Positions 1 through 8,707 of a stretch of DNA of 64,000 bases are shown in pieces. Position numbers and translations under genes: made by a program. The notes beneath the pieces are model-generated. The model worked only from the letters and a program-made list of their open reading frames with translations, made no database searches and was not told the origin of the DNA. The stretch comes from Bacillus sp. ISL-18. GTDB taxonomy: Bacteria > Bacillota > Bacilli > Bacillales > Cytobacillaceae. The DNA is taken from the NCBI RefSeq assembly GCF_018613415.1, contig NZ_JAGGQG010000002.1:1179205-1243204 (forward strand), in the 5' to 3' direction. Positions within the stretch are counted from its first letter, which is position 1. Each line of letters starts with the position of its first letter.

Positions 1-1
1 G

Positions 2-1003
2 GACAGAAGTTATTATGTTTATTCTGGTTCCATCGGAAAAATTATGCCTTCCGCACTTTTTTATGGGAAAGAAACCCATGTAGGTGAACCGCTTAGCGGT
101 ATTACGGCACCCTATATTGCTTCCTTTTTAACGCAGCGGATGGAGTGGAATATGAACCTGCAGGAAAATGTGATGGGAGAAACCACACCGCTTCCCGTAA
201 CACTTCAGCAAAAGGATTTACGATTGGAATATTCCGTTCAAACTCCATATCGATCTGCAGCCTTGTATAATGTTTTCTTAATGAAACGGACTGCAGAAGA
301 AATTATGGAGATATTTGAAAAAATCGCTCAAGATGCAGCGATAGCATGCAACCAATCCTATAAAGAGGTTTGTCTTAAGCAATCCGCCACACCGATTGGT
401 GAAGTCCGGGTTTTGCGTTTTGAAGATTTACAAATGCATGCGATTCGAAAATTTGGTCTGGAACTAGTCGAGAAAGTGAAGGATGGGGTTCAAGCTAATT
501 CCAATTGGGATGACCGTGAAAAATCCTTAAGAATTGCAGACAGTCTAATGATTGAGTGCCAAGAACTTGCTCCAGCGATTGTATTAATTTATGCACCGCC
601 ATATTATCCAGCAGTCAATTCTTCTCACGACCATCTTGTGAAAAAGTGTGTTCAATATGTGAGGGAAGAAGGATGGAAGAAATTTGCTTTACCTGTCAAA
701 CAAGTACATTATTTCAATGGAATTAGCGACTTAAGTTATCTAAACTATCAAGATGATGGAAAAGGCTGGACTGCCTTTAAAGCAAATACGCCTGTATGGG
801 GGAGCAGCTATACCATTCCTTTCGATGCTATGGTCCAACTCCAAGCACCTGTTTTAAATGTCGGTCCGTTTGGAAAAGATGCCCATAAACGCACGGAACG
901 ACTACACATGAAAAATGCCTTTGAAGAGGTCCCACTCCTTGTTGAAGGCATGATCAAAATGATTGCCGCTAGTAGGTGCCAGATACCGAGTAATTCAAAC
1001 TAA
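2..1003 (+). CDS. RocB-like M20-family peptidase/hydrolase, 3' part only
   Basis: The reading frame is open from the first bases, so the N-terminal part lies outside the window and the ATG at 44 is not the real start. The protein resembles the C-terminal half of RocB, the M20-family protein of the Bacillus arginine-utilisation regulon (about 560 residues when complete). Typical pieces are the early YSGSIGK segment, GKETHVGEP (lid-domain border) and the late GPFGKDAHKRTERL, which carries the last conserved His of M20 metallopeptidases. RocB's exact reaction is not established to my knowledge. A strong terminator follows 7 bases after the stop, and no other roc gene is visible, so this may be an orphan paralogue rather than part of a roc operon. 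Confidence 0.82.
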   Translation, partial: DRSYYVYSGSIGKIMPSALFYGKETHVGEPLSGITAPYIASFLTQRMEWNMNLQENVMGETTPLPVTLQQKDLRLEYSVQTPYRSAALYNVFLMKRTAEEIMEIFEKIAQDAAIACNQSYKEVCLKQSATPIGEVRVLRFEDLQMHAIRKFGLELVEKVKDGVQANSNWDDREKSLRIADSLMIECQELAPAIVLIYAPPYYPAVNSSHDHLVKKCVQYVREEGWKKFALPVKQVHYFNGISDLSYLNYQDDGKGWTAFKANTPVWGSSYTIPFDAMVQLQAPVLNVGPFGKDAHKRTERLHMKNAFEEVPLLVEGMIKMIAASRCQIPSNSN

Positions 1004-1009
1004 ATGGAA

Positions 1010-1036
1010 ATGCCCCCAGCTTGGGGGCATTTTTCA
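1010..1036 (+). terminator. Rho-independent terminator of the RocB-like gene
   Basis: A 9-bp GC-rich stem (1010-1018 pairing with 1022-1030, three-base loop) is followed by a run of T. It sits just after the stop codon at 1003. Confidence 0.92.
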
Positions 1037-1129
1037 TGTGTATTAAAACAATAGTACGATAGTTTCTTCAACATATTTGGAATCGAACAAAAGTATTCTA
1101 AAATATAAAAATAATACGGAGAGAATACA

Positions 1130-1777
1130 TTATTTGTATGTACTCAAGCCATACTGTATGGCCCCCATATACCCTTGCTTCGCTGATTCAATGATTAATT
1201 CATAAGCTTCTTCAAACCTTAACTGATTTTCAAGCAAAACGGCAAGGTTTAACATAGATGGTGGATACCCTAAACGAATGGCATGCTTATAGTAGCTTTC
1301 TGCTTTTTTATCATCTGGTAAAATATCAGAATAGCCGAACTGATAGATTTTACCTAATGCATTTAATGCCTCAATTTCCCCCTGGGTTGCAGCCGTATTT
1401 AGGGAATGTAATGCCTGATTAAGATCCAAGGCAACCCCTAAACCTTTAAGATACATCATCCCTTGATAATAAAGAGCACCTGTATGCCCTAAAACAACAG
1501 CATCAGAAAAATACTCAAATGCCCTTAGGTAGTCCTTGGTAATTCCTAACTGGTCACTTCCAAAATAATGATGTTTCCCCATTTCAAACTCTGCAGCTGG
1601 AAAACCTTTATTGATAATTTGAGAAAGAAGATTGAATGCTTCCAGGAAGCTTTCAGTTTCATAGAATCGTTTGTATTCTTTAAAGAGATCCTCTGGAGTA
1701 ATGTTTTCTGACCGAATTTGATCAGTATTGAGCATTTTATTAAAGTCATTATTAATGGTAGATTCATTAAATTTCAA
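1130..1777 (-). CDS. Sel1/TPR-like repeat protein
   Basis: This 215-residue protein consists mostly of helical repeats of the Sel1 type (patterns such as AAEFEMGKHHYFG, GALYYQGMMYLKGLG, IEALNALGKIYQFG and PSMLNLAVLLENQ, roughly residues 60-210). Sel1 and TPR repeats form superhelical scaffolds for protein-protein contacts; no enzymatic domain is visible. The start is a TTG with an AGGAGGG ribosome site 6-7 bases upstream on the minus strand. There is no signal peptide, so it should be cytoplasmic. The gene appears monocistronic and converges with the RocB-like gene. The partner and role cannot be told from sequence. Confidence 0.75.
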   Translation of the reverse strand: MKFNESTINNDFNKMLNTDQIRSENITPEDLFKEYKRFYETESFLEAFNLLSQIINKGFPAAEFEMGKHHYFGSDQLGITKDYLRAFEYFSDAVVLGHTGALYYQGMMYLKGLGVALDLNQALHSLNTAATQGEIEALNALGKIYQFGYSDILPDDKKAESYYKHAIRLGYPPSMLNLAVLLENQLRFEEAYELIIESAKQGYMGAIQYGLSTYK

Positions 1778-1926
1778 ATTAATCCCTCCTAATACTTCTT
1801 GTTAAAATGGAAATGTTGCCGCAAGTAAAGAAAATTAAACCACTAGAGATTGGTTTTTTTATAGGAGAACCTATTTGTTTTCAAGAGATCGTAGGTTAAT
1901 AAGTAAAATTAGGACGGATAAATGAA

Positions 1927-1965
1927 CATCCCTTGTATTCTTTATAAGAGAATCATCAAGGGATG
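1927..1965. other. Hairpin in the gap between the Sel1 gene and the thiolase
   Basis: The 297-base gap 1778-2074 contains a 9-bp inverted repeat (CATCCCTTG at 1927-1935, CAAGGGATG at 1957-1965) with further pairing inside the loop, and a weaker dyad GGACTG/CAGTCC-like near 2031-2054. Neither has a clear T-run on either strand. One of them may end thiolase transcription. I see no small gene here. Confidence 0.4.
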
Positions 1966-2074
1966 CCTAATTAACTTGAATAAAATGCTGACTTCCATTT
2001 ACCTGTTATTCTCAAAGAATAGCTAGATAAGGACTGTTTCTCTTCCAGTCGTCCTTCTTAAAATTTTATGGAGT

Positions 2075-3262
2075 TTAAATGTTCTCCACAATTGTTGCGA
2101 CACCTTGGCCTCCACCGACGCACAAGGTAGCTAAACCAAAACGATTCTCACGTTTCTTCATCTCATGAATTAAAGAAACCAAAATTCTTGCTCCGCTGGC
2201 CCCAATTGGGTGACCTAGGGCAATCGCACCGCCATTTACGTTTAATTTTTCCTTATTAAAATGCAATTCCCGATCTACTGCGATTGCTTGGGCAGCAAAT
2301 GCTTCATTTGCCTCAATTAAATCCACCTCTTCTAATGATAAAGAAGCTGTTTGGAGAGCTTTATTTACTGCTGGGACTGGACCAATTCCCATAATACTTG
2401 GATCAACCCCAGCAACCGCATTCGCTTTAATAACGACTAATGGTTTAAGCTGCAGTTCCTCGGCCTTTTTCCGGCTCATAACCACTAATGCAGCAGCACC
2501 ATCATTAATTCCTGAAGCACTTGCGGCTGTAACCGTTCCATCCTTTTTAAAGGCTGGGCGAAGTTTTTCTAGCCCGGCTGCAGTTGTTCCAAACTTAGGG
2601 AACTCATCCTGGCTAAAGACGCTTACTTGGCCTTTGCGACCTGGGATTTCAACAGGAACAATTTCATCTGCGAATCGATTGGATTCAATTGCAGCTTGGG
2701 CCTTTTGTTGACTCCAGGCAGAAAATTCATCTTGCTCCACGCGGGTAATTTCATATTTTTCAGCGAGATTCTCAGCTGTTACACCCATGTGATAATCATT
2801 TTCGGCGCACCATAATCCGTCAGAAATCATGCTGTCGAGAATTTTTTGGTCTCCCATTTTAAATCCGTTCCGGCCGCCTTTTAATAAATAGGGGGCTTGA
2901 CTCATATTTTCCATACCTCCAGCTACGACCACTTCAGCTTCGCCGGAAAGAATGGCTTGTGTTGCCAAGTGAACCGCTCTTAAGCCAGAACCACAAACCA
3001 TGTTAATCGTCATGGCAGGTGATTCCTGTGGTACTCCCGCTGCAAGAGAAGCTTGTCTAGCAGGGTTTTGGCCCGCGCCGGATTGTAACACGTTACCCAT
3101 AATAACTTGATCAACATTAGTAGGAGATATTCCTGCTCTTTCAATAGCCGCTTTTATCACTGTGGTCCCAAGTTCTTTAACCGAAACATTTTGTAAACTT
3201 CCTAGAAAACTTCCAATTGGTGTTCTAACAGCACTTACAATAACAACTTCATTTACTGCCAT
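2075..3262 (-). CDS. Acetyl-CoA C-acetyltransferase (thiolase)
   Basis: Thiolase of 395 residues that condenses two acetyl-CoA to acetoacetyl-CoA, or runs in reverse in beta-oxidation. The nucleophilic Cys is in NMVCGSG (Cys90), the GHPIGASG loop holds His351, and the second Cys is in LCVGGGQG (Cys381). I place the start at the second in-frame ATG (3262), because GGGAG lies 8 bases before it, whereas the upstream ATG at 3277 has no ribosome site. Together with the ketoreductase at 3769 and phaB/phaC at 5378-7277 it can supply the first step of polyhydroxybutyrate synthesis (PhaA role). A perfect Spo0A-type box lies about 90 bases upstream. A beta-oxidation role remains possible. Confidence 0.9.
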   Translation of the reverse strand: MAVNEVVIVSAVRTPIGSFLGSLQNVSVKELGTTVIKAAIERAGISPTNVDQVIMGNVLQSGAGQNPARQASLAAGVPQESPAMTINMVCGSGLRAVHLATQAILSGEAEVVVAGGMENMSQAPYLLKGGRNGFKMGDQKILDSMISDGLWCAENDYHMGVTAENLAEKYEITRVEQDEFSAWSQQKAQAAIESNRFADEIVPVEIPGRKGQVSVFSQDEFPKFGTTAAGLEKLRPAFKKDGTVTAASASGINDGAAALVVMSRKKAEELQLKPLVVIKANAVAGVDPSIMGIGPVPAVNKALQTASLSLEEVDLIEANEAFAAQAIAVDRELHFNKEKLNVNGGAIALGHPIGASGARILVSLIHEMKKRENRFGLATLCVGGGQGVATIVENI

Positions 3263-3353
3263 CTGAATCACTCCCATAGCGAATTTATTATACTCCTATG
3301 TATAATTTCTCCCATATGATACTACATCTAGTAGTTAGTTTTCTAAGTAATTC

Positions 3354-3362
3354 TTCGACAAA
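3354..3362 (-). promoter_or_regulatory. Spo0A-box-like site upstream of the thiolase
   Basis: On the minus strand this reads TTTGTCGAA, a perfect match to the known 0A-box consensus TTTGTCRAA. It lies 92 bases upstream of the thiolase start. Binding is inferred from the match only. Confidence 0.5.
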
Positions 3363-3680
3363 TTTAGTAGCTTGATTTTTTATATGATTAATTGGATGGC
3401 AGTAAATTTACTCGATTGAGAGGAATGTCTTTTGGGAGGTAATTTCAGTTGGGAGTGGGAGAAAAGGATAATTCTCTACTCAAAAAAGAACCAAAATAAG
3501 AAGAGATAAATCGAACAAAATAAATAGAGCGAATTTTGTTGGAATTTCATATAATTTAGCGGTTGTTGTAGAAATAAATTTTTGGATGAGTAGTCAACTG
3601 TCCGGTTTACAAGACAAAATTCTAGTAAATCAGCCAAAACAGTTTGTTACAATAGTAAAAGTGTTTTTCCTTGTTTGTTG

Positions 3681-3718
3681 CTAAAAAAAGAAGGGAAAAA
3701 CATGGAGGTTTTTCCCTT
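3681..3718 (-). terminator. Terminator of the minus-strand ketoreductase
   Basis: An 11-bp stem (3691-3701 with 3708-3718) is followed, reading the minus strand, by a T-rich tract at 3690-3681. It lies about 50 bases beyond the ketoreductase stop at 3769. Confidence 0.85.
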
Positions 3719-3768
3719 GTATCTTATTTCTTTTCTATACAAATCTCAGCTAAGTTATCGGACTCAAT

Positions 3769-4503
3769 CTAAATAACTAAACCGCCATCTACACTTAAAA
3801 CCGTTCCATTAATATACTTGGCGTCATCTGAAGCTAAGAACAGGTACGCAGCTGCAATATCTTCTGGTTGACCAAGTTTTTTAAGTGGTGTTTTATCTTT
3901 CATATAATTAAGAACCTTTTCTGGAACAGCTGCAGTCATTCCTGTTTCAATGAAGCCAGGTGCAACGGCATTCACTCTAATTCCTTTCGGTCCAAATTCC
4001 TTCCCCCAGCTTTTGGTTAACCCGATTACCCCAGCCTTTGTTGCAGCATAATTAGTTTGGCCAATATTTCCATATACTCCAACAACGGAAGAAGCATTCA
4101 GGATCACGCCCGAACCTTGTTTTAGCATAATAGGAGCGACTGCCTTGGTACATTTAAATACACCTGACAAGTTAACAGAAATCACTTTCTCCCAATCTGA
4201 TTCGTCCATCTTAGTAAGAAAGCCATCAAGGGTAATCCCTGCATTGTTGATCAGGACATCAATTTTACCATGCTTTTGGATAATTGATTGAACCATTCCT
4301 TCGATTTGGGAGCTGTCCGTTACATTGACTTGGAAGAATTCAGCTTTTTCATCATTCAAATCTTCCAATGCTTTTCTTCCAGCTGCTTCATCATAATCAC
4401 ATATAACAACAAACGCTCCTTCTTGTAGAAATTTTTTTGCTGTTTCTTTTCCAATTCCTTGTGCTCCGCCGGTAATCAAAACAACGCTTTCATTAAACTT
4501 CAA
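3769..4503 (-). CDS. SDR-family 3-oxoacyl reductase (FabG/PhaB-like)
   Basis: Classical short-chain dehydrogenase/reductase of 244 residues. Visible motifs are TGGAQGIG (cofactor loop, about residues 11-18), NNAG, the catalytic Ser in NASS, and YAATK with catalytic Tyr and Lys. It should reduce a 3-oxoacyl-ACP or acetoacetyl-CoA with NAD(P)H. I choose the TTG at 4503 because AGAGGTGG sits 5-6 bases upstream and it gives the usual FabG length; ATG codons at 4548 and 4530 would add an atypical N-terminal tail. The gene is divergent from phaR and near the thiolase, so a second acetoacetyl-CoA reductase for polyhydroxybutyrate is plausible. Its sequence differs clearly from PhaB at 5378. Confidence 0.85.
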   Translation of the reverse strand: MKFNESVVLITGGAQGIGKETAKKFLQEGAFVVICDYDEAAGRKALEDLNDEKAEFFQVNVTDSSQIEGMVQSIIQKHGKIDVLINNAGITLDGFLTKMDESDWEKVISVNLSGVFKCTKAVAPIMLKQGSGVILNASSVVGVYGNIGQTNYAATKAGVIGLTKSWGKEFGPKGIRVNAVAPGFIETGMTAAVPEKVLNYMKDKTPLKKLGQPEDIAAAYLFLASDDAKYINGTVLSVDGGLVI

Positions 4504-4949
4504 ACTTACCACCTCTTTTTTTAAATTCATCCATACACCAGAATTCACGAAGAGAAACCAATCAGTCTGAAATTTGTCTAAATTGTGAACAAAATAACAG
4601 CAAAGAAAATAAATTTGTCGATTCGTGTTGAAAGAAGGCTGGATCCAGCAGCTTCAAACAAGGAATTATCCTCTTAAAAGCAATTGCGATTTGCTAAAAA
4701 TATTATTCAATTCATAACAAAAATAGAACTAAGGAAAAAATATCCTCCGTTTTGAAAACGCTTAAACCATTGCCGTTATTGGGTTTGTTTAGGTTAGAAA
4801 AAATTCTATATATGTAATCTACATAGAGGTTAGAAATTTGTCGTAAAATGCAATAATATTTTTTGATTATTTTCAATGTTTGTTCTTTAATTGTTTGAAG
4901 GATGTTAGTATGATTAAAATGTCGATAAAAAGTTTAAGGAGGAATAAAA
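4504..4949. promoter_or_regulatory. Divergent promoter region of the ketoreductase and phaRBC with degenerate Spo0A-like boxes
   Basis: No gene lies in these 446 AT-rich bases. Three near matches to the Spo0A box TTTGTCRAA occur on the plus strand: 4573-4581 (TTTGTCTAA), 4614-4622 (TTTGTCGAT) and 4838-4846 (TTTGTCGTA), each with one mismatch. A sigma-A promoter for phaR is expected near 4880-4920 but I cannot fix it with confidence. The phaR ribosome site AAGGAGG is at 4937-4943. Confidence 0.45.
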
Positions 4950-5339
4950 TTGACGACAAATTTTAATGTTTTTGAAGCTTGGAAGGATCTATATAACCAA
5001 ACTAGTAATTTATACGATGAAAAAATCATGGAATCCTTTCCTTCCCAGGGGATTGGCCAACTTTTGGACATGAATCTACAATTTAAAAAATTTATTGATG
5101 AGTCAACAGAAAAGTATCTAGAACTGAGCAACCTGCCATCCCGTAAGGATCTTGCTAACTTATCTGCTCAAATTGTTAATGTCGATGCTAAGGTTGATAG
5201 CATAGAAGAATTGCTTGAGGATAAACTCGAGAGCACAGATAATCAAGTGCCATTAAAAAGTGAAATAGCTGAATTGAAATCCGAAATGAAGAATTTAGAT
5301 AAGAAACTTAATCAAATTCTATCCGCTTTAAAAGCTTAA
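4950..5339 (+). CDS. phaR: Polyhydroxyalkanoic acid synthase subunit PhaR
   Basis: PhaR is the small subunit that class IV PHA synthases of Bacillus need for activity; it partners with PhaC. The identification rests on position directly before phaB and phaC and on the protein type: acidic, helical, with a coiled-coil-like C-terminus (about residues 55-128, heptad-like LSAQIVNVDAKV and IAELKSEMKNLDKKL). At 129 residues it is shorter than Bacillus PhaR proteins I know (about 160-200). The TTG start follows AAGGAGG at 6 bases' distance. The gap to phaB is 38 bases, so the three genes should form one operon. Confidence 0.82.
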   Translation: MTTNFNVFEAWKDLYNQTSNLYDEKIMESFPSQGIGQLLDMNLQFKKFIDESTEKYLELSNLPSRKDLANLSAQIVNVDAKVDSIEELLEDKLESTDNQVPLKSEIAELKSEMKNLDKKLNQILSALKA

Positions 5340-5377
5340 GAATAACTACATACTAACAACTAATGGGGGATAATAAC

Positions 5378-6121
5378 ATGACAAATTTAACTGGTAAAGT
5401 AGCTATTGTAACAGGCGGCAGCAGAGGCATTGGTGCAGCGATTTCTATGGAACTTGCAAGACAGGGTGTAAAAATTGTTCTAAATTATGTTTCTCGTGAA
5501 GAATTAGCAGAAAAAATGGTTGCCGATATAAATGAAATCGGTGCAGAAGCTTATGCAGTTCGTGCAGATGTTTCCAATACTGATGAAGCTGCCCATCTTG
5601 TTCAAGAGGCCATCGAGCATTTCGGAAAAGTAGATATCTTGGTTAATAACGCAGGAATTACAAGAGATAGCACATTTAAAAAGCTAAGCTCAGAGGATTG
5701 GAGAAAAGTAATTGATGTTAACCTAAACAGTGTTTATAACACAACATCTGCTGCACTTCCTTATCTGCTTGAATCGGATGCAGGCCGTATTATCAATATT
5801 TCTTCCATCATTGGACAAGCTGGCGGCTTTGGTCAAACTAACTATGCAGCAGCAAAAGCCGGACTTATTGGATACACAAAATCTCTTGCCCTTGAGCTTG
5901 CGAAAACAAATGTAACTGTTAATGCGATTTGCCCAGGATTTATCGGAACGGAAATGGTTCAAGCAATCCCTGAGAAAGTTCTTGCTGGAATTGTAGAAAA
6001 GGTTCCGCAAAAACGTTTAGGAAAACCGGAAGAAGTAGCTCGTGGCGTTGCTTTCCTATGTAGTGATGGAGCTTATATTACTGGTCAGCAGCTTAATATT
6101 AATGGCGGACTTTACATGTAA
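5378..6121 (+). CDS. phaB: Acetoacetyl-CoA reductase PhaB
   Basis: SDR-family reductase of 247 residues that converts acetoacetyl-CoA to (R)-3-hydroxybutyryl-CoA, the monomer for PhaC. The cofactor loop TGGSRGIG is at 12-19, NNAG at 90-93, Ser142/143, Tyr156 and Lys160 (NYAAAK) form the active site. The ATG at 5378 is preferred over the in-frame ATG at 5363 because GGGGG precedes it by 8 bases and the protein then starts like other PhaB/FabG enzymes. It lies between phaR and phaC in the usual Bacillus order. Confidence 0.92.
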   Translation: MTNLTGKVAIVTGGSRGIGAAISMELARQGVKIVLNYVSREELAEKMVADINEIGAEAYAVRADVSNTDEAAHLVQEAIEHFGKVDILVNNAGITRDSTFKKLSSEDWRKVIDVNLNSVYNTTSAALPYLLESDAGRIINISSIIGQAGGFGQTNYAAAKAGLIGYTKSLALELAKTNVTVNAICPGFIGTEMVQAIPEKVLAGIVEKVPQKRLGKPEEVARGVAFLCSDGAYITGQQLNINGGLYM

Positions 6122-6188
6122 TTGTCATGAAGGCAGAAATCTATGTATATAGTAAATAATAATTAAGAAATGGAAGGAGTGAACTTTC

Positions 6189-7277
6189 GTGAGCGTACTT
6201 GCGGAAAAAGATTGGGACATGTTTCTTGACGCACTCCCTGAAGAGTATGGTAAGCAAATGAAACGAGTGATGAAGGCAACCCAAGTGTTAACTGTTGATC
6301 CTCAGCCAGAGGTCGGACCAACTCCAAAAGAGGTGGTTTGGACTAAAAATAAAACGAAACTATATCGTTATATTTCGGAACAACCAAAAAAGCATAAAAT
6401 TCCATTATTGTTGGTGTATGCATTAATCAATAAACCATACGTTTTAGATCTGACTAAGGGTGGAAGTTTAATAGAATATCTAGTAAATAATGGGTTTGAT
6501 GTTTATCTTCTTGATTGGGGTACTCCTGGTTATGAAGATCGAAATATGAAACTAGATGATTTTATTATTGACTATATCCCTCGGGCGGTAAAAAAGGTCT
6601 TAAAGACTTCGAATGTTGATGAAATTTCCATTCTTGGTTATTGCATGGGCGGTACGATGACATCCATTTTTGCAGCTCTTTATCCAGAATTACCAATCCG
6701 CAATTTGATCTTTATGACAAGTCCGTTTGATTTTGCGGATACAGGATCATATGGCGCTATGCTAAATGAAAAATATTTTAACATTGATAAAGTAGTAGAT
6801 ACCCTTGGTGTGATTCCTCCTGAAATGATTGACTTTGGAAACAAGTTAAGTAAGCCGATGGGTAACTTCTATGGACCATTTGTCAGTCTAGTTGACCGTG
6901 TTGAAAATGACAATTTTGTAAAAAGCTTTAAACTTCTACAAAAATGGTTAAACGACGGAATACCATTCCCAGGGGAATCTTATCGTCAATGGATTCGGGA
7001 CTTTTATCAGAAAAACAAGCTGATTAAAGGGGAACTGGTCGTTCGCGGTCGCAAGGTTGATTTAAAAAATATCACTGCTAATGTATTGAATTTATCAGGT
7101 CAAAACGATCTAATTGCTCAGCCGCATATGGTAGAAGCTTTGATGGACGCGATTTCTAGTAAAGATAAACAATACAAAAACTTGCCAGTAGGTCATACCT
7201 CGATTACATTTGGCTCGCAAGCTTCCAAAATTACCTACCCAACCATTGGAGAATGGCTTGCTGAACGTTCTAGTTAA
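6189..7277 (+). CDS. phaC: Class III/IV polyhydroxyalkanoate synthase subunit PhaC
   Basis: Catalytic subunit of 362 residues that polymerises (R)-3-hydroxyacyl-CoA into polyhydroxybutyrate on the granule surface. The fold is alpha/beta hydrolase with the nucleophile Cys152 in the lipase-like box GYCMGG, Asp307 in GQNDLIA and His336 in GHTSI, the triad expected for PHA synthases. The length fits class III/IV enzymes, which lack the long N-terminus of class I. GTG start with GGAGTG upstream; 67 bases after phaB. No phaP or phaQ gene is visible next to it, although other Bacillus clusters carry them. Confidence 0.95.
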   Translation: MSVLAEKDWDMFLDALPEEYGKQMKRVMKATQVLTVDPQPEVGPTPKEVVWTKNKTKLYRYISEQPKKHKIPLLLVYALINKPYVLDLTKGGSLIEYLVNNGFDVYLLDWGTPGYEDRNMKLDDFIIDYIPRAVKKVLKTSNVDEISILGYCMGGTMTSIFAALYPELPIRNLIFMTSPFDFADTGSYGAMLNEKYFNIDKVVDTLGVIPPEMIDFGNKLSKPMGNFYGPFVSLVDRVENDNFVKSFKLLQKWLNDGIPFPGESYRQWIRDFYQKNKLIKGELVVRGRKVDLKNITANVLNLSGQNDLIAQPHMVEALMDAISSKDKQYKNLPVGHTSITFGSQASKITYPTIGEWLAERSS

Positions 7278-7304
7278 CGTCCTGCTTTAAGAAATATTTA
7301 CCCT

Positions 7305-7337
7305 AAAGTGAGTGGTTTAAACACACTCACTTTTTAT
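7305..7337 (+). terminator. Terminator of phaRBC
   Basis: A 10-bp stem (7305-7314 with 7324-7333) is followed by T residues, 28 bases after the phaC stop. Confidence 0.88.
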
Positions 7338-7483
7338 ATAGGTAACAATTATTATATTAAATTATCAAATAATACACAAGAAATAGATTTTTTTACCTAA
7401 AATATTTCCTATTCCCACTTTACTTATGGGATTAATTAGGTTAAGATTTAGAGAATTCAAAAAGTTAAGCTGATTGGTCAACC

Positions 7484-7525
7484 AAAGGCTCCTAAACGCA
7501 TTTTGCGTAGAGGAGCCTTTTTTAT
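7484..7525 (+). terminator. Second strong terminator downstream of phaC, no gene in between
   Basis: A perfect 10-bp stem AAAGGCTCCT (7484-7493) pairing with 7511-7520, followed by TTTT. The 145 bases between the two terminators have no ORF with a ribosome site, so this is either a backup terminator or the 3' end of a small untranslated RNA; no promoter is clear enough to decide. Confidence 0.75.
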
Positions 7526-7527
7526 TT

Positions 7528-7735
7528 CTTTGGCTGTGTTAAACTAGAATGTTGATTTCCGCTCCAGGCGGCTTCGCTTTCCGCGGGCGTGCCGGGGAGC
7601 CTCCGCGGCGCACTTGCGCCTGTGGGGTCTCCCCTGCCCCGTACTCCCGCAGGAGTCTTCGCCGCCTTCCGCTCCAATCAACATGATAAAAACCCACAAT
7701 AACCTTTAACACAGGATTTTCTTTAAAAGCCAAAG
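7528..7735. repeat. GC-rich palindromic intergenic repeat of the Bacillaceae type
   Basis: The core 7551-7682 is bounded by GTTGATT and AATCAAC and is far richer in GC than its surroundings. It contains the CCGCTCCAGGCGGC, CCGCGGGCG and TCCCGCAGGAGTC segments that I recognise from repeated intergenic elements in many Bacillus-like genomes. Outer arms extend it: CTTTGGCT and GTGTTAAA on the left (7528-7543) match TTTAACAC and AGCCAAAG on the right (7705-7735), with a 14-base insertion in the right arm. An apparent 64-codon frame on the minus strand is only the repeat being read through. Confidence 0.75.
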
Positions 7736-7777
7736 ACCTTTTTATTACCTATAGGAAGTCAAAAAGGGGGAATTGTT

Positions 7778-8680
7778 GTGAATATTGATCACCTTGAAGC
7801 GTTTATGTATGTCGTTCATTTGGAAAGTATTCATAAAGCAGCGGAAGCACTTTATTTATCACAGCCAACTGTTACAGCTAGGATTAAAACATTAGAACAG
7901 GACTTGGGCATCGATTTATTTTTACGGAAGGGAAGAAGCTTGACCTTATCGGGGGAGGGAAAAACGTTTATCCCATATGCAGAACAAATTATTCATACGT
8001 ATCAACAAGGGAAGAAGCTGCTAAAAAAGGAAGACCATCCCGAGGAGCTAGTTATTGGGGCGAATCTCATTACCTCACAGTATTTTATGCCGTTTGCCCT
8101 TCCTCTTTTAAAAAAAGCGCATCCAGAGTTGCGGTTTAAATTTATCTCAGCTCCAAATGAGGTACTGCTTGAAAAATTGCTGCAGAAGCAAGTGGATATC
8201 GCCTTCATGAAGGATGTTTCGCATCGGGGGATACAAAAGCAAGAGTTTCTCGATAATTCACTTAAATTAGTTGTTTATCCCGGGCACTCTTTGCAATTTC
8301 AAGAGAAAATCTCTTTTCAGCAAATTGCAAATGAACCAATGGTATTTTTTGAATGTGGATCTTTTGACTGGAATCGTGTGTATCATTTATTTGAAGTGGC
8401 CAATATTGAACCAAAGATAGAATTTCTTGTGGACCATCTTGAGGTAGCTAAATCTATTATTCTAAGTAAAAATGGCATTGGATTTTTACCATCCTTAAGT
8501 ATTAAAGAGGAACTGCAGCGGGGAGACCTTATTGAAATCGATGTGTCACATATTCTAGAAATTAATCTGCCTATTTTTGTAGCCCATTTACACAATGGAT
8601 TCACACATTCGCTGGTCTGGGAAGATATCCTTGAGTCCGTTAAAGAATTTGAAAATTACCGTTATCTCGCTATAAATTAA
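7778..8680 (+). CDS. LysR-family transcriptional activator, AscR/YtlI-like
   Basis: LysR-type regulator of 300 residues. The N-terminal winged helix-turn-helix is clear (LEAFMYVVHLESIHKAAEAL, then SQPTVTARIKTLE, residues 4-50) and is followed by a periplasmic-binding-protein-like effector domain (about 90-295). The GTG start has AAGGGGG 7 bases upstream. It heads the sulfur cluster and is transcribed in the same direction. In Bacillus subtilis, the LysR protein YtlI (AscR) activates the ytmI operon, whose gene content is very close to 9364-17007, so this is the likely regulator. It may act at the three related sites at 8708, 9252 and 10511. Confidence 0.8.
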   Translation: MNIDHLEAFMYVVHLESIHKAAEALYLSQPTVTARIKTLEQDLGIDLFLRKGRSLTLSGEGKTFIPYAEQIIHTYQQGKKLLKKEDHPEELVIGANLITSQYFMPFALPLLKKAHPELRFKFISAPNEVLLEKLLQKQVDIAFMKDVSHRGIQKQEFLDNSLKLVVYPGHSLQFQEKISFQQIANEPMVFFECGSFDWNRVYHLFEVANIEPKIEFLVDHLEVAKSIILSKNGIGFLPSLSIKEELQRGDLIEIDVSHILEINLPIFVAHLHNGFTHSLVWEDILESVKEFENYRYLAIN

Positions 8681-8707
8681 ATTTCCCGATGAATTGATAA
8701 ATTTTTT

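Larger units (their letters stand above)
3263..3768. other. Intergenic region between thiolase and ketoreductase
   Basis: No gene is visible in these 506 bases. They should carry the thiolase promoter (minus strand), a Spo0A-like box at 3354-3362 and the terminator of the downstream minus-strand ketoreductase at 3681-3718. The rest is AT-rich without a recognisable motif. Confidence 0.6.

Noticed and set aside
7539..7733. A 64-codon minus-strand frame
   Set aside because: It lies entirely inside the GC-rich palindromic repeat and has Arg/Pro/Gly-rich composition expected from reading that repeat.
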